Made by a program: the position numbers and the translations under genes. Of a DNA stretch of 64,000 nucleotides, positions 16,168 through 24,570 are shown piece after piece. Positions within the stretch are counted from its first letter, which is position 1. The number at the start of each line of letters is the position of its first letter. Origin of the DNA: Actinoplanes sp. N902-109 (GTDB lineage: Bacteria > Actinomycetota > Actinomycetes > Mycobacteriales > Micromonosporaceae); assembly GCF_000389965.1 (NCBI RefSeq), contig NC_021191.1, forward strand, positions 4,093,501 through 4,157,500, read 5' to 3'. The notes beneath the pieces are model-generated. The model searched no databases. It was not told where the DNA came from and was given only the letters and a program-made list of their open reading frames with translations.

Positions 16168-16560
16168 ATGGCTGGGTTGCTGCCGAGGTTGTTCGGCGAC
16201 ATGACCGACTGGTTCGAGGTGGATTTCCCCCGGGCCCTGCCGGCCATCCGCTTCGAGGACAAGCTCAGTGACGAGGAGTACGTGCTGCGCGCGGAGGTGC
16301 CCGGTGTGGAGCCGGACAAGGACCTGCGGATCACCACGCTCGACGGCGTGCTGACCATCACGGCCGAGCGCCGCGAGGAGGAGAAGGGGCTCAAGCGCAG
16401 CGAGTTCCGCTACGGCGCCCTGCACCGTTCGGTGCGCCTGCCGGCCAATGCCGACGAGGCGGGCATCACCGCGACGTACCGGAAGGGAATTCTGGAGGTG
16501 ACGGTCCCGCTGACCGCGCCGCAACCGGCCGGTCGCAAGATCGAGATCGCCGCGGGCTGA
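16168..16560 (+). CDS. Hsp20/alpha-crystallin small heat-shock protein (130 aa)
   Basis: An ATP-independent holdase chaperone. The alpha-crystallin domain spans about residues 28-120: EYVLRAEVPGVEPDKDLRITTLDGVLTITAERR, here cited by its parts EVPGVEPDKD and DGVLTITAERRE, then FRYGALHRSVRLPA and the terminal strand YRKGILEVTVPLT. GGAAGGAG precedes the ATG. HspX (Rv2031c), the hallmark DosR-regulon protein of Mycobacterium, is the same family and size class. It follows the divergent Usp gene in the same orientation by 40 bp. The assignment is secure; client proteins are unknown. Confidence 0.93.
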   Translation: MAGLLPRLFGDMTDWFEVDFPRALPAIRFEDKLSDEEYVLRAEVPGVEPDKDLRITTLDGVLTITAERREEEKGLKRSEFRYGALHRSVRLPANADEAGITATYRKGILEVTVPLTAPQPAGRKIEIAAG

Positions 16561-16618
16561 GGCCGGGACCATGGAGCCGCTGTCCACCCCGGCGCTCAGC
16601 GTCACGGCACCCCGCCGC

Positions 16619-16696
16619 CATCGTGCCGTCGGGTTTGTACCCCTCGCCGGTGATCCGGTACCGGGTGCCGTCGGGGGTGATGGCCTGAGGACCGTC
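16619..16696 (-). pseudogene. Possible relic of a P-type cation ATPase (26 codons)
   Basis: Read on the minus strand, this stretch encodes ITPDGTRYRITGEGYKPDGT, which resembles the start of the nucleotide-binding domain of CtpF/PacL-type calcium or cation ATPases (the family pattern is Y-x-V-T-G-x-G-Y-x-P-x-G). Nothing recognisable continues on either side. CtpF (Rv1997) belongs to the mycobacterial DosR regulon, so a relic here would fit a formerly larger island. The segment is short and the call rests on one motif. Confidence 0.35.
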
Positions 16697-17688
16697 ATCC
16701 TGTTCTGAATCTGGTGCCGGCCCCGCCGGGGCCGGGCCGGTTGGTGATGACCTCGCCCGGGTCGCGGCGCGGGGTGGCCGGCAACGGTTCGCCGTGGTGG
16801 TGGCCCACCCGGACCACCAGATAGGGCTCGCCGGTGCCGGCGATCAGCTCGCGCAGCAGCGTGCGCGGCCACGCCACCTCGACCGGGTCGCTGATCGGCT
16901 CGGTGGCCAGCCCGTCGGCGGTGGCCATCAGCAGCAGCGCGGACAGCGCCTCGCCGCCGCGCAGGACGTCCTCGGCCCGGTCGCCCGGTCCGAACAGGAC
17001 GAGGTAGGCGGCACCCCGGTCGCGTCCGGGACCCGCGTCGAGACCGGCAGTGCCACCGGGGAAGAAGTCGCGCACCGGCACCCGGCGCAGCGCCGGGCGC
17101 ACCGCGGTCGCCGGGATGACACCGTCGCCGCTGTGGCCGGGCCGGTTGGTCCAGTGCTGCAGGTCGGCGCGGTAGGCCGGGTCGTGCAGCTCGGTGCCCG
17201 CAGCGACCTCGGTGGTGACCGCGAGCATGGCGACCTGGTCGGGCCGCACGGTGTGCACGAAGGCGCCCTCGGCCTCGACGAAGCGGCGCAGCTTGGTCAG
17301 CTCGCCCGCGCTGACCGGCCGGTCGTCGTACGCCCGCCGGTCGGTGCGCCGCCGGGGGATGGCGGCGGCCATCCGCACCGCCTCGGGGTCGGGCGGTATC
17401 GCCCGGCCGAGCCGCAGCCGGGCGACCAGCTGCGGCAGGTCGGGTTCGGGCAGCCGGGTCACCGTGACCTGCCGGCCGGCCGCGGCCAGCACGGTGCGGG
17501 CGTGGTGCACCGCGGCGCCACAGCTGAGCAGCAGCAACCGGCCGTCGGCGTCGACGCCGGCGCCCCGGCGCCCGGGCTCGGTGAACAGCTCCAGGGTGTC
17601 GCCGTCGAGGTGCCAGGACCAACGGCTGGGTGTTCAGGATCGAGGGCGCGTGCTGGGCGGTGCGGGCGGCCTGCTCGAGCGGTGTCAT
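16695..17688 (-). pseudogene. Acg-family nitroreductase-like gene with a one-base frameshift
   Basis: The start MTPLEQAARTAQHAPSILNTQP (ATG 17688, GGAGGTTGCC upstream) is in one frame and the rest (LLLLSCGAAVHHARTVL, PRRRTDRRAYDDRP, EALSALLLMATADGLATEP, ending TRFRTG) in another. One additional base at 17621-17622 separates the conserved NTQP from the expected W-x-W-H-L-D-G. Removing that base restores an uninterrupted protein of about 330 aa, the normal family length. Either the gene is freshly broken or the base is a sequencing error; selection still seems to hold the rest of the frame. A dormancy-like box lies about 63 bp upstream. The nearest paralogue is the gene at 1511-2491. Confidence 0.8.
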
Positions 17689-17750
17689 GGTGGCAACCTC
17701 CGTCGTACGGTGTCCCTCCCACCGTGCCGCCGCCGGGCCCCCGCCGATCA

Positions 17751-17764
17751 GAGGCGAAGGTCCC
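17751..17764. promoter_or_regulatory. DosR-like box upstream of the frameshifted nitroreductase
   Basis: GAGGCGAAGGTCCC matches the DosR core at 10 of 14. The flanking ATCAG and the box itself resemble the sequence at 2543-2560 in front of the first nitroreductase, suggesting promoter and gene were duplicated together. It lies 63 bp upstream of the start at 17688. Confidence 0.45.
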
Positions 17765-17767
17765 CTT

Positions 17768-19492
17768 TCACCGGTCGAGCGGGATCCGCCAGGTCAGCAC
17801 CGTGCCGGCGCCGCCCGGTCCGGGACCGGCCTGGAACGTGCCGCCGAGGTCGTGGGCCCGCTCGCCCATGTTGACCAGCCCGCCGCGGGCGCAGGCCGGG
17901 TCGAGACCGACGCCGTCGTCCTCGACGCGCAGCACCGCTTCGCCGTCGGCGGCCCGCAGCGAGATCCGTACGGAAGCCGCTCGCGCGTGCCGGACGATGT
18001 TGGACAGCGCCTCCCGCAGCACCGCCATGAGCTCCGGTTCGACCCTGTCGGGAAGCGCGCTGTCCACCGGCCCGGCGAGGTCGAGGACCGGCTGGAACCC
18101 CAGCGCCTCGGCCGCCGCCTGCACCGCTTCGATCAGCTCCGCGCGCAGCGACGGGCCGGCCGGGGCGCGCAGCTCGAAGATGGACCGGCGGATGTCGCGG
18201 ATCGTGGCGTCCAGATCGTCGACCGCGGCGTTGATCCGTTCGGCCACCTCCGGCTTCGTCACCTGGCGCACCATGCTCTGCAGGTGCATGCCGGTGGCGA
18301 ACAGCCGCTGGATCACCACGTCGTGCAGGTCGCGGGCGATGCGTTCGCGGTCCTCCAGCACCACCAGCTGCTGGCGTTCCTCCTGGGCCCGGGCCCGTTC
18401 CAGGGCCAGCGCCGCCTGCCCGGCGAACGTGGCCAGCTGGGCGGCGTCCTCGTCGCCGGGTGACTGGTCGGCGGGCCGCGCGATGATCAGCACGCCGTGC
18501 AGCGTCTCGGCCGCGGTCAGCGGGACGGCCATCGCCGGGCCGGCGGGCACCGGGCCCGGCCAGTCGGCGGCGGCGCGCAGGTCGTCGACCCGGCGGTACT
18601 TCTCGCGGCCGATCTCCGCCGCGGTGGCCTCGTCCACCGGCAGCAGCTTGCCGGTGAGCCTGCCGTACCCGGCGTCCGCACCGTCGGCCACCTCGATGAC
18701 GAAGCGCGCGTTCTCCTCGTCGTGGAGCAGCACCATGACCAGTTCGGCCCCGCTGACCTCGCGGGCCCGGCGGGCGATCAACCCCAGTGCCTCGGTACGG
18801 CGCACCGTTCCGAGCAGCACACTGGTGATCTCCGCGGTGGCGGCGAGCCAGCGTTCCCGCCGTTGCACCACCGCGTACAGCCGGGCGTTGTCGATCGCCA
18901 CCCCGGCGGCGGCGGCCAGCGCCACCACGATCTCCTCGTCGTCGTCGCTGAACTCCGCCGCGCCCTGCTTCTCGGCCAGGTACAGGTTGCCGAAGATCTG
19001 GTCGCGGGTGCGCACCGGCACGCCGAGGAAGCTGTGCATCGGTGGGTGGCCGGGCGGGAAGCCGTACGAGCCGGGGTGTCTGGTGATGTCGGGCAGTCGC
19101 ACCGGTTCGGGGTCGGTGATCAGCACGCCGAGTACGCCCTGCCCGCGCGGCAGGTCACCGATGCGGGCGTGGGTCGGCGCGTCGATGCCGTGGGTGATGA
19201 AGTCGGCCAGTTCGCTGCGGTCGTCGCCGATCACGCCGAGTGCGCCGTACCGGGCGTCGGCCAGCGCGCAGGCGGCTGCCACGATGCGCTGCAGGGTGCT
19301 GCGCAGGTCGAGATCCGCGCCGATGCCCACGACGGCGTCCAGCAGCGAGCGCAGGCGTTCCCGGCTGGCCACCACGTCGCCGACCCGGTCCAGCATCTCC
19401 TGCAGCAGCTCGTCGAGGCGTACCCGGGACAGTGGGCTGAGTCCCAGTGATGGCGGATCCGTCCAGTCCCGGTCAGGGACGTTCGCGGCCAT
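17768..19492 (-). CDS. devS: DosS/DevS-type heme sensor histidine kinase (574 aa)
   Basis: A soluble sensor kinase that would detect O2, NO, CO or redox state by heme and phosphorylate DosR. Two GAF domains (about 60-205 and 220-365) precede a HisKA_3 dimerisation domain (ERIARDLHDVVIQRLFATG, phospho-acceptor His390) and an HATPase (about 485-574, EALSNIVRHARA, VEDDGVGLD, GGLVNMGERA). In GAF-A the segment HPPMHSFLGVPV places His149, and GNLYLAEK places Tyr171, at the same numbers as the proximal heme His and distal Tyr of mycobacterial DevS. This makes heme binding likely. The length matches DevS (578 aa). It is divergent from the DosR gene, separated by 77 bp, unlike the co-transcribed mycobacterial pair. 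Confidence 0.92.
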   Translation of the reverse strand: MAANVPDRDWTDPPSLGLSPLSRVRLDELLQEMLDRVGDVVASRERLRSLLDAVVGIGADLDLRSTLQRIVAAACALADARYGALGVIGDDRSELADFITHGIDAPTHARIGDLPRGQGVLGVLITDPEPVRLPDITRHPGSYGFPPGHPPMHSFLGVPVRTRDQIFGNLYLAEKQGAAEFSDDDEEIVVALAAAAGVAIDNARLYAVVQRRERWLAATAEITSVLLGTVRRTEALGLIARRAREVSGAELVMVLLHDEENARFVIEVADGADAGYGRLTGKLLPVDEATAAEIGREKYRRVDDLRAAADWPGPVPAGPAMAVPLTAAETLHGVLIIARPADQSPGDEDAAQLATFAGQAALALERARAQEERQQLVVLEDRERIARDLHDVVIQRLFATGMHLQSMVRQVTKPEVAERINAAVDDLDATIRDIRRSIFELRAPAGPSLRAELIEAVQAAAEALGFQPVLDLAGPVDSALPDRVEPELMAVLREALSNIVRHARAASVRISLRAADGEAVLRVEDDGVGLDPACARGGLVNMGERAHDLGGTFQAGPGPGGAGTVLTWRIPLDR

Positions 19493-19569
19493 GCGGTCAG
19501 GCTAGCCCTCGGTGGCTGCGGCGGGAACCCGTCCTGGGCTTCGCCGGGGCGAGGCGGTAGGAAGGAGGG

Positions 19570-20214
19570 ATGATTCGAGTATTCCTGCTCGACGACCACG
19601 AGGTGGTCCGCCGCGGCCTGGCCGACCTGCTGACCGGCACCGGCGACATCGAGGTGGTGGGGGAGTCCGGCCTGGCGGTCGAGGCGGCGCACCGGATCCC
19701 CGCGCTGCGCCCCGACGTGGCGATCCTGGACGCCCGGCTGCCCGATGGCAACGGCATCGACGTCTGCCGCGACGTGCGCGCGATCGACTCGACGATCAAG
19801 GGCCTGATCCTCACCTCCTACGAGGACGACGAGGCGCTGTTCGCCGCGATCATGGCCGGTGCCGCCGGGTACGTGCTCAAGCAGATCCGCGGCAACGACC
19901 TGGTCGACGCGGTGCGCCGGGTGGCGGCCGGGCAGTCGCTGCTGGACCCGGCGGTCACCCAGCGGGTGCTGGAGCGCATCCGGCACGGTGTCGAGCAGCC
20001 GCGCGAGCTGGCCGCGCTCACCGATCAGGAGCGGCGCATCCTGGAGCTCATCGCGCAGGGGCTGACCAACCGCGAGATCGCCGGGCGGATGTTCCTCGCC
20101 GAGAAGACGGTGAAGAACTACGTGTCCAGCCTGCTCACGAAGCTGGGCCTGGAGCGGCGCACCCAGGCGGCGGTGCTGGCCACCCGGCTGCTGGGCGATC
20201 ACCCGGCACGCTGA
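19570..20214 (+). CDS. devR: DosR/DevR-type response regulator (214 aa)
   Basis: A NarL/FixJ-class regulator, the presumed master switch of this island. The receiver has Asp54 (AILDARLPDGNG), Thr82 and Lys104; the C-terminal LuxR-type HTH has LTDQERRILELIAQGLTNREI and FLAEKTVKNYVSSLLTKL. Lys179, Lys182 and Asn183, which contact DNA in mycobacterial DevR, are at identical positions, so it should read a similar box, as found repeatedly in the window. GAAGGAGGG precedes the ATG. Length and residue numbering are close to DevR (217 aa). It is divergent from the kinase gene. No obvious box was found in the 77-bp space between them. Confidence 0.93.
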   Translation: MIRVFLLDDHEVVRRGLADLLTGTGDIEVVGESGLAVEAAHRIPALRPDVAILDARLPDGNGIDVCRDVRAIDSTIKGLILTSYEDDEALFAAIMAGAAGYVLKQIRGNDLVDAVRRVAAGQSLLDPAVTQRVLERIRHGVEQPRELAALTDQERRILELIAQGLTNREIAGRMFLAEKTVKNYVSSLLTKLGLERRTQAAVLATRLLGDHPAR

Positions 20215-20218
20215 ATCG

Positions 20219-20974
20219 TCAACAGACGACCAGCCCCCGGGAGCGGAACTGCTCGCGTACCCGTTCGACGACCTCCGGGGTGGGTGCCGGGGTGCCCGCC
20301 AGCGGATAGGGCAGCCCCAGCGCGGCGTACTTGGGCACGGCCAGGCGGTGGAACGGGAGTACCTCGACCCGCTCGACGGTGGGCACGTCCGCGGCGATGG
20401 CGGCCACGGCGTCGACCTCGGCCGGGTCGTCGGTGAGGCCGGGCACGAGCACGAAGCGCACCCAGATCGGGGTGCCGCGCGCGGCCAGCCGGTGGGCGAA
20501 GCGCACGGTGGGCGCCAGCCGCCCGGTACGGGTGACCTCGCGGTAGCGGCCCGGGTGGCCGGCCTTGATGTCGAGCAGCACCAGGTCCGTGGCGTCGAGC
20601 AGCTCGTCGTCGGCGCGGGCGCCGAGGAAGCCGCTGGTGTCCAGGGCGGTGTGCAGCCGCATCCGCCGGCAGCCCCGCAGCACCGCCCGGGTGAAATCGG
20701 GCTGCTGCAGCGGTTCCCCGCCGCTGATCGTGACCCCGCCACCGGCGACCTTGAGGAAGCGCTCGTAGCGGCGGATCGCGCCGAGCAGGTCGTCGGCACT
20801 GGTGGGCGTGCCGCTGCGCCGGTACCAGGTGTCCGGGCTGTGGCAGTACCGGCAGCGCAACGGGCACCCGGCCAGGAACGCCACGAACCGGGTGCCGGGG
20901 CCGTCCACCCCGGTCGACACGTCGAAGGAGTGGACGGCACCCAGGGCCTCGGCCCGGGCCGGCGCGGTTGTCAC
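20219..20974 (-). CDS. pflA: Pyruvate formate-lyase activating enzyme (251 aa)
   Basis: A radical-SAM enzyme that installs the glycyl radical in pyruvate formate-lyase. The iron-sulphur motif C-x3-C-x2-C is at Cys37, Cys41 and Cys44 (GCPLRCRYCHSPDTW), followed by VTISGGEPLQQPDF and TALDTSGF, all diagnostic of PflA. Its ATG overlaps the stop of the lyase gene by ATGA, so enzyme and activase are translationally coupled. The enzyme works only under anoxic conditions with reduced flavodoxin or ferredoxin; no electron donor gene is in the window. Length agrees with the family (about 245 aa). Confidence 0.95.
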   Translation of the reverse strand: MTTAPARAEALGAVHSFDVSTGVDGPGTRFVAFLAGCPLRCRYCHSPDTWYRRSGTPTSADDLLGAIRRYERFLKVAGGGVTISGGEPLQQPDFTRAVLRGCRRMRLHTALDTSGFLGARADDELLDATDLVLLDIKAGHPGRYREVTRTGRLAPTVRFAHRLAARGTPIWVRFVLVPGLTDDPAEVDAVAAIAADVPTVERVEVLPFHRLAVPKYAALGLPYPLAGTPAPTPEVVERVREQFRSRGLVVC

Positions 20975-23211
20975 AGCGACCCGTGGAACGTGCGGGCGAT
21001 GACGTCACGCTGCTGCTCGGTGGTCAGCTTGACGAAGTTGACGGCATACCCGGAGACCCGGATCGTCAGTTGCGGGTACTTCTCCGGGTGGGCCATGGCG
21101 TCCTCGAGCGTGGCGCGGTCGAGCACGTTGACGTTCATGTGGAAGCCCCCGCCGTCGGCATAGCCGTCGAGCACCCCGGCCAGGCCGGCGATGCGATCGG
21201 CGCGGGTGTGACCGAGGCCGTCGGGGGTGACGGTGATGGTCAGCGAGATGCCGTCGCGCGCCGAGCGATAGGGCAGCTTGGCGACCGACAGCGCGGCGGC
21301 GACCATGCCGTGCTTGTCCCGGCCGTTCATCGGGTTGGCGCCGGGTGCGAACGGCTCCCCGGCGCGCCGGCCGTCGGGGGTGTTGCCGGTGTTCTTGCCG
21401 TACACCACGTTCGACGTGATGGTCAGCACCGACAGGCTCGGGTCGGCGCCCCGGTACGCCGGCTGCCGGCGGATCTTGGCCATGAACCGCTCGACCAGGT
21501 CCACGGCGATCGCGTCGGCCCGTTCGTCGTTGTTGCCGAACGCCGGGAAGTCGCCGTCGACCTGGTAGTCCACGGCCAGCCCGTCGGCATTGCGCAGGAC
21601 CTTGACCTGGGCGTACCTGATCGCGCTGAGGCTGTCGGCGGCCACCGAGAGCCCGGCGATCCCGGTCGCCAGGAAGCGGTGCACCGGGAAGTCGTGCAGG
21701 GCCATCTCGAGCCGCTCGTAGGCGTACTTGTCATGCATGTAGTGGATGACGTTGAGCGCGTCCACATAGGTCTCGGCCAGCCAGTCCAGCGTGGCATCGA
21801 ACGCCGTCAGCACCTCGTCGTAGTCGAGCACGTCCGACTCGATCGGCGGGCGGGGCGGGGCGACCTGCTCCCCGGTCAGCTCGTCGCGGCCGCCGTTGAC
21901 GGCGTACAGCAGCGCCTTGGCCAGGTTGGCCCGGGCCCCGAAGAACTGCATGTCCTTGCCCACCCGCATGGCCGACACGCAGCACGCGATCGCGGTGTCG
22001 TCGCTGTAGGCCGGGCGGATCAGCTCGTCGTTCTCGTACTGGATGGCACTGGTGTCGATCGACACCTGCGCGCAGAACCGCTTGAACCCGTCGGGCAGTG
22101 CCGGCGACCACAGCACGGTCAGGTTGGGCTCGGGCGCCGGTCCGAGGTTGTACAGCGTCTGCAGGTAGCGGAAGCTCGTCCGGGTCACCAGCGGCCGGCC
22201 GTCGCAGCCGATGCCGCCCAGCGCCTCGGTCACCCAGGTCGGGTCGCCGGAGAACAGCTGGTCGTACTCCGGGGTGCGCAGGAACCGGATGATCCGCAGC
22301 TTGATGATGAAGTCGTCGATCAATTCCTGCGCCCGCTGCTCGTCCAGCACCCCGTCGGCAACGTCGCGCTGCAGGTAGATGTCGATGAACGACGAGGTAC
22401 GGCCCAGCGACATCGCGGCGCCGTTCTGCTCCTTGGTGGCGCCCAGATAGGCGAAGTAGAGCCACTGGATCGCCTCGCGGCCGGTGCCCGCCGGGCCGGA
22501 GATGTCGTAGCCGTAGCCGGCCGCCATCTGCTTGAGCTCGTCGAGCGCGCGGATCTGCTCGGCCAGTTCCTCGCGGTCGCGGATCACGGCTTCCGAGGAC
22601 AACGGGGCGTCGAGCGATTCCTTGTGCTCGCGGCGCTCGGCGATCAGCCGGTCCACGCCGTACAACGCGACGCGCCGGTAGTCGCCGATGATCCGGCCCC
22701 GGCCGTACGCGTCGGGCAGGCCGGTGATGATGTGCGCGCGGCGGGCCGCCTTGACGTCGGCCGGGTAGGCGTCGAACACGCCGTCGTTGTGGGTCTTGCG
22801 GTGCCGGGAGAAGATCTCCCGTACGGCGGGGTCGAGGTGGTAGCCGTACGCCTTGAGCCCGGCCTCCACCATCCGCAGCCCGCCGTTGGGCATGATCGCG
22901 CGGCGCAGCGGCGCGCTGGTCTGCAGCCCCACGATCAGCTCGTGGTCCTTGTCCAGATAGCCCGGGGCGTGCGAGGTGATGCCGGCCGGTGTGTGGGTGT
23001 CCACGTCGTAGATCCCGCGGCGGCGTTCCTCGACGAACATGCGCTGCAGCTCCCGCCAGATCCGCTCGGTGCGGTGCGTCGGTCCGGTGAGGAACTGCGG
23101 GCCGCCCTCGTAGGGCTGGTAGTTGTCGTGGATGAACCGGCCGACATCGATCGTGTCGCGCCAGCCGTTCCCGCGGAATCCGCGCCAGGCGTCGTGGCTG
23201 TTGGTGGCCAT
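20971..23211 (-). CDS. pflB: Pyruvate formate-lyase (746 aa)
   Basis: Converts pyruvate and CoA to acetyl-CoA and formate without NADH, a strictly anaerobic glycyl-radical reaction. The catalytic pair Cys410-Cys411 lies in DTAIACCVSAMRVGKDM and the radical Gly721 in IRVSGYAVNFVKLT, both as in true PFL rather than diol dehydratase or choline lyase relatives. The size (746 aa) is near that of E. coli PflB (760). The ATG at 23211 is preceded by GAAGGAGGGG; the open frame continues upstream without homology. Together with pflA it forms a two-gene operon. A DosR-like sequence overlapping a hairpin lies 53 bp upstream. The pair is unusual for a presumed aerobic actinomycete. Confidence 0.96.
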   Translation of the reverse strand: MATNSHDAWRGFRGNGWRDTIDVGRFIHDNYQPYEGGPQFLTGPTHRTERIWRELQRMFVEERRRGIYDVDTHTPAGITSHAPGYLDKDHELIVGLQTSAPLRRAIMPNGGLRMVEAGLKAYGYHLDPAVREIFSRHRKTHNDGVFDAYPADVKAARRAHIITGLPDAYGRGRIIGDYRRVALYGVDRLIAERREHKESLDAPLSSEAVIRDREELAEQIRALDELKQMAAGYGYDISGPAGTGREAIQWLYFAYLGATKEQNGAAMSLGRTSSFIDIYLQRDVADGVLDEQRAQELIDDFIIKLRIIRFLRTPEYDQLFSGDPTWVTEALGGIGCDGRPLVTRTSFRYLQTLYNLGPAPEPNLTVLWSPALPDGFKRFCAQVSIDTSAIQYENDELIRPAYSDDTAIACCVSAMRVGKDMQFFGARANLAKALLYAVNGGRDELTGEQVAPPRPPIESDVLDYDEVLTAFDATLDWLAETYVDALNVIHYMHDKYAYERLEMALHDFPVHRFLATGIAGLSVAADSLSAIRYAQVKVLRNADGLAVDYQVDGDFPAFGNNDERADAIAVDLVERFMAKIRRQPAYRGADPSLSVLTITSNVVYGKNTGNTPDGRRAGEPFAPGANPMNGRDKHGMVAAALSVAKLPYRSARDGISLTITVTPDGLGHTRADRIAGLAGVLDGYADGGGFHMNVNVLDRATLEDAMAHPEKYPQLTIRVSGYAVNFVKLTTEQQRDVIARTFHGSL

Positions 23212-23263
23212 GGCCCCTCCTTCGTCTCTGTCCAGCCTCCGGCCCGGGATGTCTGCCCGGACA

Positions 23264-23305
23264 GGGCCGGAGGTCCCGGACAGGGGTGCTGTCCGGGACC
23301 TCCGG
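23264..23305. terminator. Hairpin terminator of adh, overlapping a DosR-like box for pflB
   Basis: A perfect 17-bp inverted repeat (23267-23283 and 23289-23305, loop 5) begins about 35 bp after the alcohol dehydrogenase stop and so should terminate it. The sequence GGGCCGGAGGTCCC at 23264-23277 inside it also matches the DosR core at 10 of 14 and lies 53 bp upstream of pflB. The same 14-mer occurs at 24418, which supports a regulatory role in addition to termination. Confidence 0.65.
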
Positions 23306-23339
23306 GTGCGGGCGCGATCTCGTCGGCCCCGGGGTGATG

Positions 23340-24350
23340 TCAGGGAATCAGCACGAGCCGCGCCGGCACCCGGCCGGCCAGCACCTCGTCGATCGCGTCG
23401 TTGATCTGTTCCAGCGGGCGGGTCTGCAGGATCACCCGGGTACGCCCGGCGGCGTGCAGCCGGAACACCGCGGCCAGATCGGCCCGGCTGCCCACGATCG
23501 AACCGATCACCCGGATCCCCTTGAGCACCGTCTGGAAGATCGGCAGCGCCATCGTGTTGTCCTTGGGCAGCGACACCAGCACCAACCGGCCGCCCCGGCG
23601 CAGCGCGGCGTGCGCCTGCTCCAGCACCGTGGGGTCGGCCGCCAGCACCACGGCCACGTCGGCCCCGCCGAGCGCCTCGATCGCCGCCACCGGGTCGGTG
23701 GTGGCGGCGTTGACCACGTGCGCGGCGCCGAGCTGCTTGGCCAGGGCCAGCTTCTCCTCGGTCACGTCCACCGCGATGGTCTCCCCGCCGAAGATCTGCG
23801 CGTACTGCAGCGCGAGATGCCCCAGCCCGCCGACCCCGAAGATCGCCACCCGGTCGCCCGGCGTCACCCCGCCGACCTTGACCGCCTTGTACGTGGTGAC
23901 CCCGGCGCAGGTGAGCGGGGCCGCCTCGGCGGGGTCCAGCCCGGCGGGCACCGCGACCGCATACCGGGCGTCGGCCACCAGGAACTCGGCATGCCCGCCG
24001 TCGATCGCGTAGCCGGTGTTGAGCTGCTGCTCGCACAGCGTCTCCCAGCCGGTGATGCAGTACTCGCAGGTGCCGCATGCGTGCCCGAGCCAGGGGACAG
24101 CGACCCGGTCGCCGACCCGGTGCTCGGTGACGCCCGGCCCGGTGCGCTCCACGATGCCGACGCCCTCGTGCCCCGGCACGAACGGCGGGGCAGGCTTGAC
24201 CGGCCAGTCGCCGCGGGCGGCGTGGATGTCGGTGTGGCACAGCCCGCTCGCCTCGATCCGGACCTGGATCTGGCCCGGCCCCGGTTCCGGGACGGGCACC
24301 TCCTTGACCTGCACGGGCTGGTCGAAGCCGGTGACCACGGCTGCGCGCAT
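23340..24350 (-). CDS. Zinc-dependent alcohol dehydrogenase, AdhP/AdhA type (336 aa)
   Basis: A medium-chain dehydrogenase that reduces acetaldehyde to ethanol or the reverse with NAD(H). Catalytic zinc ligands lie in SGLCHTDIHAARGDWP and PGHEGVG, structural zinc ligands in HACGTCEYCITGWETLC, and the nucleotide loop is IFGVGGLGHLALQYA. An acidic Asp follows the second Rossmann strand (TIAVDVTEEK), favouring NAD. Length is typical of AdhP (about 336-345 aa). It lies between ppdK and pflB on the same strand, with its own box-containing upstream region and a terminator. It would complement AdhE in NADH re-oxidation. Confidence 0.92.
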   Translation of the reverse strand: MRAAVVTGFDQPVQVKEVPVPEPGPGQIQVRIEASGLCHTDIHAARGDWPVKPAPPFVPGHEGVGIVERTGPGVTEHRVGDRVAVPWLGHACGTCEYCITGWETLCEQQLNTGYAIDGGHAEFLVADARYAVAVPAGLDPAEAAPLTCAGVTTYKAVKVGGVTPGDRVAIFGVGGLGHLALQYAQIFGGETIAVDVTEEKLALAKQLGAAHVVNAATTDPVAAIEALGGADVAVVLAADPTVLEQAHAALRRGGRLVLVSLPKDNTMALPIFQTVLKGIRVIGSIVGSRADLAAVFRLHAAGRTRVILQTRPLEQINDAIDEVLAGRVPARLVLIP

Positions 24351-24417
24351 GACGGTTCCTCGCTTTCATGTTCTTACGGCCGCATCGAGATTCGCCTGTC
24401 GGCGGATCAAGCCACCA

Positions 24418-24454
24418 GGGCCGGAGGTCCCGGTGGCGCCGGGACCTTCAGCGC
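24418..24454. promoter_or_regulatory. DosR-like boxes upstream of the alcohol dehydrogenase
   Basis: GGGCCGGAGGTCCC at 24418-24431 matches the DosR core at 10 of 14 and is identical to the 14-mer at 23264. A second, weaker GGGACCTTCAGCGC at 24441-24454 starts 23 bp further on. They lie 68-104 bp upstream of the adh start. The rest of the 220-bp space between adh and ppdK shows no gene. Confidence 0.5.
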
Positions 24455-24570
24455 CGCCCGGCGAGCGGCTGGGCCCGGAGCAGGTGCGCCCACCACGGAC
24501 GTTTCTGCGCGACCACCCGCAACGGGCGGCGGGAGGTGCGGTACGACGGCGGAATCCGTGGGCACCGCCC

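Noticed and set aside
24351..24570. Possible relic gene between adh and ppdK (minus-strand peptide with RVVAQKRPWWAHLLR)
   Set aside because: Some residues look protein-like, but there is no start, no recognisable family and only about 30 codons.
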